DNA of 5,134 nucleotides from Candidatus Hydrogenedentota bacterium (GTDB lineage: Bacteria; Spirochaetota; Leptospiria; Turneriellales; J094): assembly GCA_003695005.1 (NCBI GenBank), contig RFJE01000136.1, forward strand, positions 1 to 5,134. Reading direction: 5' to 3'. The notes beneath the pieces were generated by a model, which saw only the letters and a list, made by a program, of their open reading frames with translations, did not search any database and had not been told where the DNA came from. Shown here piece by piece: positions 1 through 5,134 of this stretch. Position 1 is the first letter of the stretch, and each line of letters opens with the position of its first letter. A program made the position numbers and the translations under genes.

Positions 1-532
1 TGTCCATACTGCCTTCATACCACCGGGCTTGTACGTTTTCGTTGCCTTCTTTCTGCTGGTAAATCAAACTTGGACGCAGGCGCCACCGCCTGCCGGGCTG
101 CCAGGTGTTTTCTGCTTGTGTGCGCCGCACCCGGTAGGCAAAATTCCGATTGAGGAACACGTCCGAGCGGTTGTCCACGTCTTTGATTGCTCCCGACACC
201 ACCAATTGCCATTGGCTGTGCCACTGCCACCGCACACTTATTTCGTAGTTCTCTTCGTGCCGGGTCTCGTAGCCCTGTGTGAGCAGTTGCCGCTGGCTGC
301 TTTGCCATTGATTGATGGTAATGCCATAAACCGGATGGCTGCGGTTCCAAAAAACCGTATTGCGCAACAGTTCGCGGCGTGAGAGCAGCGCTTCGTCGGC
401 GGGGCGGAAAAAAGGAAGCCAGCGGGCAAGCCCATCGTTGCGGTTGACTTTCTGATTGAGTTGCCAATTGCTAAGCCCCGACAAGGCTTTGAACGCACCG
501 TTGCCCGGAAACTGCCATTGCAAGCGATACAT
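1..532 (-). CDS. Partial beta-strand-rich outer-membrane-type protein (Bacteroidota-like), internal fragment
   Basis: On the minus strand, 177 codons from the ATG at 532-530 stay open to the window edge, so the 3' end lies outside. The translation (MYRLQWQFPGNG...) has short segments alternating polar and aromatic/hydrophobic residues, such as YEISVRWQWHSQWQLVVSG near residues 96-114 and WRLRPSLIYQQ near 150-160. These are joined by turns rich in N, D and G, as expected for outer-membrane beta-strands. The stretch RNTVFWNRSHPVYGI (about 57-71) recalls large uncharacterised Bacteroidota surface or barrel proteins; this is recollection, not a search. There is no signal peptide after the ATG. 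The frame also continues upstream without a stop to the TAG at 580-578, so the ATG is probably internal and the gene is cut by the join near 540. GC content is clearly higher than in the rest of the window. Coding is likely; function is unknown. Confidence 0.6.
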   Translation of the reverse strand, partial: MYRLQWQFPGNGAFKALSGLSNWQLNQKVNRNDGLARWLPFFRPADEALLSRRELLRNTVFWNRSHPVYGITINQWQSSQRQLLTQGYETRHEENYEISVRWQWHSQWQLVVSGAIKDVDNRSDVFLNRNFAYRVRRTQAENTWQPGRRWRLRPSLIYQQKEGNENVQARWYEGSMD

Positions 533-550
533 TAAAAGACGGGGATAGTA
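525..550. other. Composition and gene breakpoint (probable chimeric or rearrangement junction)
   Basis: GC-rich, Bacteroidota-like coding sequence on the minus strand gives way here to AT-rich coding sequence on the plus strand. The two genes are head-to-head, yet neither has a promoter, ribosome binding site or convincing N-terminus between them. The minus-strand frame is open from the left up to 577 and the plus-strand frame is open from 493 rightward, so they overlap across the break, as expected when two gene interiors are fused. A 6-base inverted repeat (GGGGAT at 541-546 and ATCCCC at 556-561) sits at the right side of the break. The exact base cannot be fixed by eye. Confidence 0.6.
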
Positions 551-1044
551 TCGAAATCCCCTCGGTAACCAACTCTTCTATTATTCTAGGAAAGTTTTTT
601 AATCTCATTAAAAGTGAACAAAAAGGGGCATTAAGTCCCCTGGAAAAAAACTTACTACAAATAAAAAAAATGACTTACCAATTATCGCATAGTCCAAGCT
701 TACAACCATGGAATACGAGAAAAGCAATTCGTTCCGTTACCGAAGCTGCTCATCGCTATTTTGCTGCTTTAGAACAAATTGGATCCCAAAGCTATCATGC
801 CATTGCCACAGTTCATGATGAAATTTCAGAAACCATTAAAAGCAGCTCTTATGTACTGCCCCATTTACGACAACAATTAATTGCTTTAAGCAAAAATTTA
901 AACTATAATGATTCTTTACCCTATGACTGGAAACGGAAGCTTATCCACGAAGATACTCAGTATTATGAGCTTTTAGAGTACTCAAAGTATTTATTGGAAA
1001 AAATGCAAAAATTTAAAAACAATCCTACAAAAATATTTTTTTAA
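538..1044 (+). CDS. Hypothetical protein, probably 5'-truncated (ATG-initiated part 670-1044, 124 aa)
   Basis: I do not recognise this family. An ATG at 670 gives 124 residues (MTYQLSHSPSLQPW...). The same frame is open upstream to 493 and has no ATG, GTG or TTG before 670. From about 538 the upstream translation looks like real protein (DGDSIEIPSVTNSS..., then GALSPLEKNLLQIKK just before the ATG), in the AT-rich codon style of the genes to the right. I infer that the true N-terminus was lost at the break near 540. If 670 is the real start, its leader is an A-rich run without a Shine-Dalgarno sequence. The product looks soluble and mostly helical: the middle (AAHRYFAALEQIG through HDEISETIKSS) and the C-terminal part (ELLEYSKYLLEKMQKFKNN) are amphipathic, and no membrane segment is seen. 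The stop is one base before the next gene, so the two are probably co-transcribed. Confidence 0.6.
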   Translation, partial: DGDSIEIPSVTNSSIILGKFFNLIKSEQKGALSPLEKNLLQIKKMTYQLSHSPSLQPWNTRKAIRSVTEAAHRYFAALEQIGSQSYHAIATVHDEISETIKSSSYVLPHLRQQLIALSKNLNYNDSLPYDWKRKLIHEDTQYYELLEYSKYLLEKMQKFKNNPTKIFF

Positions 1045-1045
1045 T

Positions 1046-1264
1046 ATGGCCGAAAAAATTCGATTAAAAGTAAAATGTCATGCCTGTGGCAATGTAATGG
1101 AAGGTACTGCAAAATACGGCAAAGGCGCATACCATCCCGATGGATTAGACTTTGAGTTTACCGCCGTTGGCAAAATTAAAACCCCCGATGGAAGAACTCG
1201 TGTAAAAGGCGAAGCCGTGATTGTATGTCCTGAATGTGAAGTGCGCAATAAGTACGAAATATAA
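1046..1264 (+). CDS. Small zinc-ribbon-like protein, 72 aa
   Basis: This is a 72-residue hypothetical protein with two CxxC knuckles, C11-H-A-C14 near the N-terminus and C61-P-E-C64 near the C-terminus. Four cysteines in this arrangement would be expected to bind one zinc ion in a zinc-ribbon-type fold. Between them is a basic, glycine-rich beta-type region (GTAKYGKGAYHPDG and IKTPDGRTRVKGEAVIVC). No enzymatic motif is visible; a nucleic-acid or protein contact is possible but not shown. The ATG begins one base after the stop of the preceding gene and has no Shine-Dalgarno sequence, which suggests translational coupling. The conserved-looking CxxC pairs and AT-rich codon use support real coding, and the antisense frame over the same bases has no such features. 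leuC starts 45 bases downstream. Confidence 0.78.
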   Translation: MAEKIRLKVKCHACGNVMEGTAKYGKGAYHPDGLDFEFTAVGKIKTPDGRTRVKGEAVIVCPECEVRNKYEI

Positions 1265-1309
1265 ACACGATTAAGCTTTACACTGTATCTTAGCAAAAAA
1301 AACTAACTT

Positions 1310-2725
1310 ATGGGCAAAACTTTATTTGATAAAGTCTGGGAGCATCATTTAGTAAATTATCCCGGAAGTGAAAATTCGGATAAAAAATTATTGTATATAG
1401 ACTTACATTTAATTCACGAAGTAACATCGCCACAAGCCTTTGAAGGCCTTAGGCTAGCTGGCCGAAAAGTTCGCAGACCCGATTTAACGGTGGCAACGAT
1501 GGATCACAATGTGCCGACAAAAGATCGGGACAAACCAGTGCGTGATCCAATTTCTGCTAAACAAATGGAAGTTTTAAAAAAGAATTGCGAAGAATTTGGG
1601 ATTACGTTATACGATTTAAATAGTTATGATCAGGGCATTGTCCATGTGATAGGGCCGGAACAAGGCTTTACGCAACCCGGAAAAACAATTGTTTGTGGAG
1701 ATTCTCACACTTCTACGCATGGAGCTTTTGGAGCCCTTGCTTTTGGAATTGGCACGAGTGAAGTGGAGCATGTTTTAGCAACGCAATGTTTAGTTCAAAA
1801 GAAACCAAAGACAATGCGGGTAAACTTTATCGGGAAATTACCCAAAGGTGTGTATGCCAAAGATATGATTCTAGCTTTAATCGGTAAAATTGGCACTGCT
1901 GGTGCTACTGGCTATGTAATGGAGTATGCTGGAGAGGCTATTGAAAATTTATCCATGGAAGGACGCATGACCATTTGTAATATGAGCATTGAAGCAGGAG
2001 CTCGTGCAGGAATGGTTGCGCCGGATGAGAAGACGTATGCTTATTTAAAAGACAAACCGCATGCCCCCAAAGGAGAGGCATGGGATAAAGCTCTTGCTTG
2101 GTGGAAAACTCTAAAAACCGATAAAGATGCAGTTTTCGACAAAGAAGTCACCATTGATTGTTCTACATTAGCACCGCAGGTAACCTGGGGAACAAGCCCC
2201 GGTATGGTAAGAGGGGTTGATGAAACTATTCCATCCCCCGACGATGCACCGGATGAAGTTACAAAAATCGGGTATAAAAAGGCATTAGAATACATGGACT
2301 TAAAACCCGGAATGAAAATTACAGAAATTCCAATCGATAAAGTGTTTATTGGTTCTTGTACAAATTCGCGCATTGAGGATTTACGCGAAGCTGCTGCCAT
2401 GGTCAAAGGCAGGAGAAAAGCGGATACTGTGAAAGCAGTACTTGTAGTGCCGGGATCGCATCGTGTAAAAGAGCAGGCAGAGAAAGAAGGGCTCGATAAA
2501 ATTTTTCTGGAAGCCGGCTTTGAGTGGAGAGAGCCTGGCTGTTCCATGTGCCTAGCTATGAATGATGATGTTCTATCCCCAGGCGAAAGATGTGCTTCGA
2601 CATCCAATCGTAATTTTGAAGGTCGGCAAGGAAAAGGTGGAAGAACATTTTTAGTCTCGCCTGCCATGGCAACCCTTGCTGCTATTCATGGTCATTTTGT
2701 AGATATTCGGGAGGAATTATCATGA
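1310..2725 (+). CDS. leuC: 3-isopropylmalate dehydratase large subunit
   Basis: LeuC is the catalytic large subunit of cytoplasmic isopropylmalate isomerase. With LeuD it converts 2-isopropylmalate to 3-isopropylmalate in leucine biosynthesis. The 471-residue product is the normal full length for the bacterial family. Aconitase-superfamily landmarks are all present: [21 protein letters not shown] (about 34-54), MDHNVPT (64-70), [20 protein letters not shown] (128-147), [15 protein letters not shown] segment (about 229-240), [13 protein letters not shown] (347-359), and GCSMCLAMN (410-418) followed by [15 protein letters not shown]350, C411 and C414 are the expected ligands of the 4Fe-4S cluster. 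The start is followed at once by the typical [10 protein letters not shown] sequence; its leader is A-rich without a Shine-Dalgarno motif. The stop overlaps the leuD start by four bases. The sequence ([26 protein letters not shown]) resembles Leptospira LeuC from memory. Confidence 0.98.
   Translation: MGKTLFDKVWEHHLVNYPGSENSDKKLLYIDLHLIHEVTSPQAFEGLRLAGRKVRRPDLTVATMDHNVPTKDRDKPVRDPISAKQMEVLKKNCEEFGITLYDLNSYDQGIVHVIGPEQGFTQPGKTIVCGDSHTSTHGAFGALAFGIGTSEVEHVLATQCLVQKKPKTMRVNFIGKLPKGVYAKDMILALIGKIGTAGATGYVMEYAGEAIENLSMEGRMTICNMSIEAGARAGMVAPDEKTYAYLKDKPHAPKGEAWDKALAWWKTLKTDKDAVFDKEVTIDCSTLAPQVTWGTSPGMVRGVDETIPSPDDAPDEVTKIGYKKALEYMDLKPGMKITEIPIDKVFIGSCTNSRIEDLREAAAMVKGRRKADTVKAVLVVPGSHRVKEQAEKEGLDKIFLEAGFEWREPGCSMCLAMNDDVLSPGERCASTSNRNFEGRQGKGGRTFLVSPAMATLAAIHGHFVDIREELS
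2709..2714 (+). promoter_or_regulatory. Shine-Dalgarno sequence of leuD
   Basis: GGGAGG lies inside the last codons of leuC, seven bases before the leuD ATG at 2722. It is the only strong ribosome binding site in the window and supports this start. It should allow re-initiation by ribosomes finishing leuC. Confidence 0.8.
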
Positions 2726-3312
2726 AGCCATTTCAAACCGTCGTTTCAAAAGCCGCACCATTAGATTTGCCTAATGTGGATACTGACCAAATTATTCCAA
2801 AGCAATTTTTAAAACGCGTGGAAAGAACAGGTTTTGGTCAGTATTTATTTTTTGATTGGCGTTTTAAAGATGATGGTCAAGAAAATCCGGATTTTGTCTT
2901 AAATAAACCGGAGTATAAAGGCGCTAAAATTTTACTAGCTCGTGACAATTTTGGTTGTGGATCCTCGAGAGAGCATGCGCCATGGGCATTATTAGATTAT
3001 GGTTTTCAAGTGATTATTGCTCCTTCTTTTGCCGATATTTTTTACAATAATTGTTTCCAAAACGGAATTTTACCAATTAAGCTACCACCGGATCAAGTAG
3101 ATACCTTATTCCAACTTGTTCAGGAAAGGCCGGATACAGAATTTGTAGTGGATTTAGAAAAGCAAACCATTACGGGCGGTGGTATCACGATTTCTTTTGA
3201 AATTGATAAAGAAAGGAAGGAAAAGCTTTTAAAAGGGTTAGATGATATTGCCTGGACATTACAGTTTGAAGATGCTATAAAAGAATACGAAAATACTCAT
3301 ACAATTTATTAA
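2722..3312 (+). CDS. leuD: 3-isopropylmalate dehydratase small subunit
   Basis: LeuD is the small (swivelling-domain) subunit that pairs with LeuC to form isopropylmalate isomerase. The 196 residues match the usual length of the long bacterial form (about 200). Diagnostic segments are [15 protein letters not shown] (18-32), FDWRF (44-48), the substrate-loop region [16 protein letters not shown] (75-90), and [17 protein letters not shown] (103-119). The start is fixed by the ATGA overlap with the leuC stop and by GGGAGG seven bases upstream. Translational coupling would give equal amounts of the two subunits. The C-terminus (YENTHTIY) ends at a TAA that is immediately followed by a sequence reading as a permease remnant in another frame. 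No clear terminator follows. Confidence 0.98.
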   Translation: MKPFQTVVSKAAPLDLPNVDTDQIIPKQFLKRVERTGFGQYLFFDWRFKDDGQENPDFVLNKPEYKGAKILLARDNFGCGSSREHAPWALLDYGFQVIIAPSFADIFYNNCFQNGILPIKLPPDQVDTLFQLVQERPDTEFVVDLEKQTITGGGITISFEIDKERKEKLLKGLDDIAWTLQFEDAIKEYENTHTIY

Positions 3313-3404
3313 TTTTTGGAGCTCTTCTCGCAACTTCTAGCGCCATTAGTGGAACCCTTTTTGGGGCATCACGCATTATGGCAGTCATTGCGGGAGCCAC
3401 CTGA
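3312..3404 (+). pseudogene. Remnant of an APC-family amino acid permease
   Basis: Directly after the leuD stop, the frame through 3318 translates as [18 protein letters not shown], then ASRIMAVIAGAT and a TGA at 3402-3404. The core GALLATSSAISGTLFGASR closely resembles a conserved transmembrane helix and following loop of APC-superfamily amino acid permeases, where segments like ATSSAINATLFGASR are common. Only about 30 residues remain. There is no start codon or ribosome binding site, and the loop that should follow the helix is replaced by a stop, so this cannot be a working transporter. It is more GC-rich than leuD or tatD. It may be a decayed gene, a scrap left by insertion beside the tRNA genes, or a second assembly join. 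The family call is from motif memory only. Confidence 0.45.
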
Positions 3405-3408
3405 ATGC

Positions 3409-3434
3409 TTGACACAACATCATGCAGATAAACT
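3409..3434 (+). promoter_or_regulatory. Possible promoter of the tRNA-Cys/tRNA-Leu/tatD unit
   Basis: A perfect TTGACA (3409-3414) and a TAAACT box (3429-3434, four of six matching TATAAT) lie just upstream of tRNA-Cys. A start seven bases past the second box would fall near 3441, a sensible short leader. The 14-base spacer is shorter than the usual 16-18, so the pairing is uncertain. Confidence 0.35.
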
Positions 3435-3447
3435 CTGGATTGAAGCC

Positions 3448-3519
3448 GGCGTCGTAGCCAAGTGGCTAAGGCAGGGCTCTGCAAAAGCCCGATCGCCGGT
3501 TCGAATCCGGCCGACGCCT
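3448..3519 (+). tRNA. tRNA-Cys (anticodon GCA)
   Basis: A complete cloverleaf can be folded by eye. The acceptor stem GGCGTCG (3448-3454) pairs perfectly with CGACGCC (3512-3518). The D-arm stem is GCC/GGC. The anticodon stem GGGCT/AGCCC encloses the loop CTGCAAA, with anticodon GCA at 3481-3483. The variable loop is four bases, and the T-arm is GCCGG, TTCGAAT, CCGGC. The discriminator base is T (3519), the identity base of tRNA-Cys. CCA is not encoded, so it must be added after transcription. tRNA-Leu begins two bases downstream and the two are probably processed from one precursor. Confidence 0.96.
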
Positions 3520-3521
3520 AC

Positions 3522-3605
3522 GCCCAGGTGATGGAATTGGTAGACATACGGGACTTAAAATCCCGGGGGCTTTTGCCCGTGCCGGTTCAAGTCCGGCCCT
3601 GGGTA
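3522..3605 (+). tRNA. tRNA-Leu (anticodon UAA)
   Basis: This is a class II tRNA with a long variable arm. The acceptor GCCCAGG (3522-3528) pairs with CCTGGGT (3598-3604), ending in a G1:U72 wobble rather than G:C. The D-arm contains GGAATTGGTAGAC, typical of tRNA-Leu. The anticodon stem CGGGA/TCCCG holds the loop CTTAAAA with anticodon TAA at 3556-3558, which reads UUA and UUG. The variable arm is GGGC, TTTT, GCCC (3567-3578). The T-arm is GCCGG, TTCAAGT, CCGGC. The discriminator is A3605, as required for leucine tRNAs. CCA is not encoded. UUA is a frequent leucine codon in the AT-rich genes here. Confidence 0.96.
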
Positions 3606-3621
3606 CATTGTTTACCGCAGT

Positions 3622-4410
3622 ATGGTGCCTGTTATAGATTCTCACTGTCATTTAGATATGATTGAAGAGCGGGGTATTCCCCGCGATGAAATTAAACAGC
3701 AATTAAGAGATAACCAAATCACGGCAGTAGCTCACATTGCTGCGGATTTATCCGGGGTAAAATACATTGAGAATTTTGAAAAGGAAGAATGGCCATGTGC
3801 TATTTTTTATACTCTTGGGCGTCATCCCGGGGAAGCTCATGAAAATGACGGGTATGATGGTCTCGCGGAAATTGCAAATCATGCGAAAGATAAAAACTTT
3901 AAAGCCATTGGCGAGATTGGTTTAGACTATTACTATCACAAAGATACTAGAGAAATTCAAATAAAAACGTTTGAGAAATATTTAGAAGCGGCGCTCGAAT
4001 ATCAAAAACCAGTGTGCATTCATACCCGTGAAGCGTATGATGATACATACCAGATTTTAAAGCAAGTTTCAGATAAAATCCCTGTACTGATTCATTGTTT
4101 TACGGGCAATAAAGAAGAAATGTATGGCTTTTTAGATTTAGGTTTTTATATTTCCTTTTCGGGAATTGTAACCTTTAAAAATGCAGACAATGTTCGCGAA
4201 GCAGCTATAGCTTGTCCTGTAAACCAAATGATTGTGGAAACAGATGCCCCCTTTTTAGCTCCCGTGCCCAAGAGGGGAAAAACCAATCAGCCGGCTTATG
4301 TAAGACATACTTTAGATTTCTTAGCAGAGAAGCGAAACGAAAATATAGAATCTTTTGCTCAGACTATTTACAATAACACTGTGAAGTTTTATGGATTAGA
4401 AGGCTTATAG
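3622..4410 (+). CDS. tatD: TatD-family metal-dependent hydrolase (DNase-like)
   Basis: This 262-residue product is full length for the TatD/YcfH/YabD family of cytoplasmic TIM-barrel hydrolases, which act as Mg-dependent deoxyribonucleases. Metal and catalytic landmarks are intact: DSHCHLD with H8 and H10, GRHPGEA (66-72), GEIGLDYYY with E98 and D102, CIHTRE with H134, IHCFTG with H158, and ETDAPFLAP with D208. Family members also include YcfH/YjjV-type paralogues, so the exact subgroup is open and the symbol is generic. The ATG at 3622 is 16 bases after tRNA-Leu and lacks a Shine-Dalgarno sequence; GTG at 3625 is an alternative, and either leaves the family's short N-terminus (VIDSHCHLD). 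It is probably expressed from the tRNA transcript. The 3' end overlaps the convergent minus-strand gene by six bases. Confidence 0.93.
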   Translation: MVPVIDSHCHLDMIEERGIPRDEIKQQLRDNQITAVAHIAADLSGVKYIENFEKEEWPCAIFYTLGRHPGEAHENDGYDGLAEIANHAKDKNFKAIGEIGLDYYYHKDTREIQIKTFEKYLEAALEYQKPVCIHTREAYDDTYQILKQVSDKIPVLIHCFTGNKEEMYGFLDLGFYISFSGIVTFKNADNVREAAIACPVNQMIVETDAPFLAPVPKRGKTNQPAYVRHTLDFLAEKRNENIESFAQTIYNNTVKFYGLEGL

Positions 4411-5112
4411 CTTAAATGGCCCATGTTGTCTCCATACAAGTGGAAAATGAACAGTAGAAAAAAGTTTTTTTATATTTTCTTTACTTCGTTTAAATTCTTC
4501 GGAAGTTTTAACTGGCACAGAAAAACCGGGCATAAAATAATAACTACGAGATAAACTAGCTTCGAAATGCCACCCTTCTTTTCGAAAAAAGCGATTGCTA
4601 TTACTTTCTAAAAACCAAGCCCCATATTTAGAACCATATAACCCCGCCGGAAATGCAAAATCCACACCAAAACTGTCTACTTCATAAGGATATTTTTGTA
4701 GCAAATATAAAGCATAAGCAATCATTGTACCGGTAACGGTTCCGGGGGATATCAGTTTTAAGTTAAATTTTTGATTCTTATCGTGCAAGTAATTAAAAAA
4801 ATAAATATCAGAATTTTTCCGAGGCAAATTTGCTAAGTTCCCATGCGCATAAAAAGCAATAGGACTTTTAATTCCTTTTAGAAAGCAATGAAATTTTCTC
4901 TCCACAGAAAATGTTAGAGAAAGATAGTTATAATCTTTGAATAACCGAAAAAAAGCTTCTGCCATGGAATCCGCAATCATTACAAAGCAGGACTTTTCTT
5001 TTAAGAATTTTTGAATGCTTTCTAAAGATAAATCAAAACTAGCACCAGCAGAAATAATTAAAATATGATTGATCTCATTTAATTCCTTTTCAAAATAAGC
5101 TAAATCTTTCAT
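4405..5112 (-). CDS. DUF115/MptE-like Rossmann-fold protein (motility-associated-factor type)
   Basis: The 235-residue product looks like a short member of the DUF115 / 6-hydroxymethylpterin diphosphokinase MptE-like group, which includes the motility-associated 'Maf' glycosyltransferases common in spirochaetes and other flagellated bacteria. An N-terminal hydrophobic strand and turn, HILIISAGASFDLSL (16-30), occupies the place of the family's GaGPSL nucleotide-binding loop, with a changed centre (AGAS instead of GPS). CFVMIADSMAEAF (42-54) follows as a second Rossmann strand. GTVTGTMIAYALYLL (124-138) then VDSFGVDFAFPAGLYGS (145-161) match the family's later strand, where GxD-type sequence is usual. 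It is much shorter than full Maf proteins, and no membrane segment or signal peptide is seen. The ATG at 5112 has no Shine-Dalgarno motif. Its stop interlocks with the end of tatD. Substrate and role are unknown; the family call is from motif memory. Confidence 0.6.
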   Translation of the reverse strand: MKDLAYFEKELNEINHILIISAGASFDLSLESIQKFLKEKSCFVMIADSMAEAFFRLFKDYNYLSLTFSVERKFHCFLKGIKSPIAFYAHGNLANLPRKNSDIYFFNYLHDKNQKFNLKLISPGTVTGTMIAYALYLLQKYPYEVDSFGVDFAFPAGLYGSKYGAWFLESNSNRFFRKEGWHFEASLSRSYYFMPGFSVPVKTSEEFKRSKENIKKLFSTVHFPLVWRQHGPFKL

Positions 5113-5134
5113 TGAAATACAAGCAAAATAAAAA

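Noticed and set aside
15..498. Closed reading frames on both strands in the GC-rich left end (29-382 plus; 15-467 and 238-498 minus)
   Set aside because: They overlap the longer open minus-strand frame (1-532), which alone gives protein-like beta-strand sequence. The others are rich in R, A, P and S, as shadow frames of GC-rich DNA usually are.
620..642. GGGGCATTAAGTCCCC as a terminator or operator hairpin
   Set aside because: Only four terminal pairs form, no T-run follows on the plus strand, and the bases read well as codons (KGALSP) of the truncated gene.
1078..1296. 72-codon antisense frame over the zinc-ribbon gene
   Set aside because: The plus-strand frame has paired CxxC motifs and tight coupling to its neighbour; the antisense one has neither.
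1271..1309. Promoter or leucine-responsive leader in front of leuC
   Set aside because: TTTACA at 1277 has no acceptable -10 box at normal spacing (AAACTA at best), and the 45-base gap is too short for a leader peptide and attenuator or a T-box. leuC may be co-transcribed with the upstream genes.
2041..2667. 208-codon antisense frame inside leuC
   Set aside because: leuC is intact and strongly conserved through this interval, and the antisense translation shows no recognisable domain.
3275..3665. Frames on both strands running through the tRNA genes, some with arginine/proline-rich ends
   Set aside because: They translate structural RNA; both tRNAs fold perfectly and account for the sequence.
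1..5134. Defence system, CRISPR array, insertion sequence or phage module
   Set aside because: No direct repeat series, transposase, integrase, terminal inverted repeats or defence-enzyme motifs were found on either strand.

Overview
The window appears to join two pieces of DNA from different sources. Bases 1 to about 535 are GC-rich (36 of 60 bases are G or C in 61-120). They hold, on the minus strand, an internal piece of a large beta-strand-rich outer-membrane-type protein that reads like Bacteroidota. From about 540 onward the DNA is AT-rich (20 of 60 are G or C in 661-720), with lysine-, isoleucine- and phenylalanine-rich proteins. The leucine genes and a short DUF115/MptE-like protein in this part recall Leptospira-type spirochaetes. 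That placement is from memory of family sequences and is tentative. Both genes at the join look cut: the minus-strand frame runs into it without a convincing N-terminus, and the plus-strand frame of the first AT-rich gene is open back through it.

Layout from the join: a 5'-truncated hypothetical gene (ATG-initiated part 670-1044); one base later, a 72-residue zinc-ribbon-like protein (1046-1264); then leuC (1310-2725) and leuD (2722-3312), which overlap by four bases. After leuD, bases 3312-3404 read as a short remnant of an APC-family amino acid permease. Two tRNA genes follow, two bases apart: tRNA-Cys(GCA) and tRNA-Leu(UAA). A TatD-family metal-dependent hydrolase starts 16 bases after the tRNA-Leu. 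On the minus strand a DUF115/MptE-like protein converges on tatD and overlaps it by six bases.

LeuC and LeuD together form isopropylmalate isomerase, the second step of leucine biosynthesis; leuA and leuB are not in the window. The tRNA pair and tatD are probably one transcript. The other genes have no evident link to leucine synthesis. I see no CRISPR array, insertion sequence, phage gene or defence system. The most notable features are the composition break near 540 and the permease remnant upstream of the tRNA genes.
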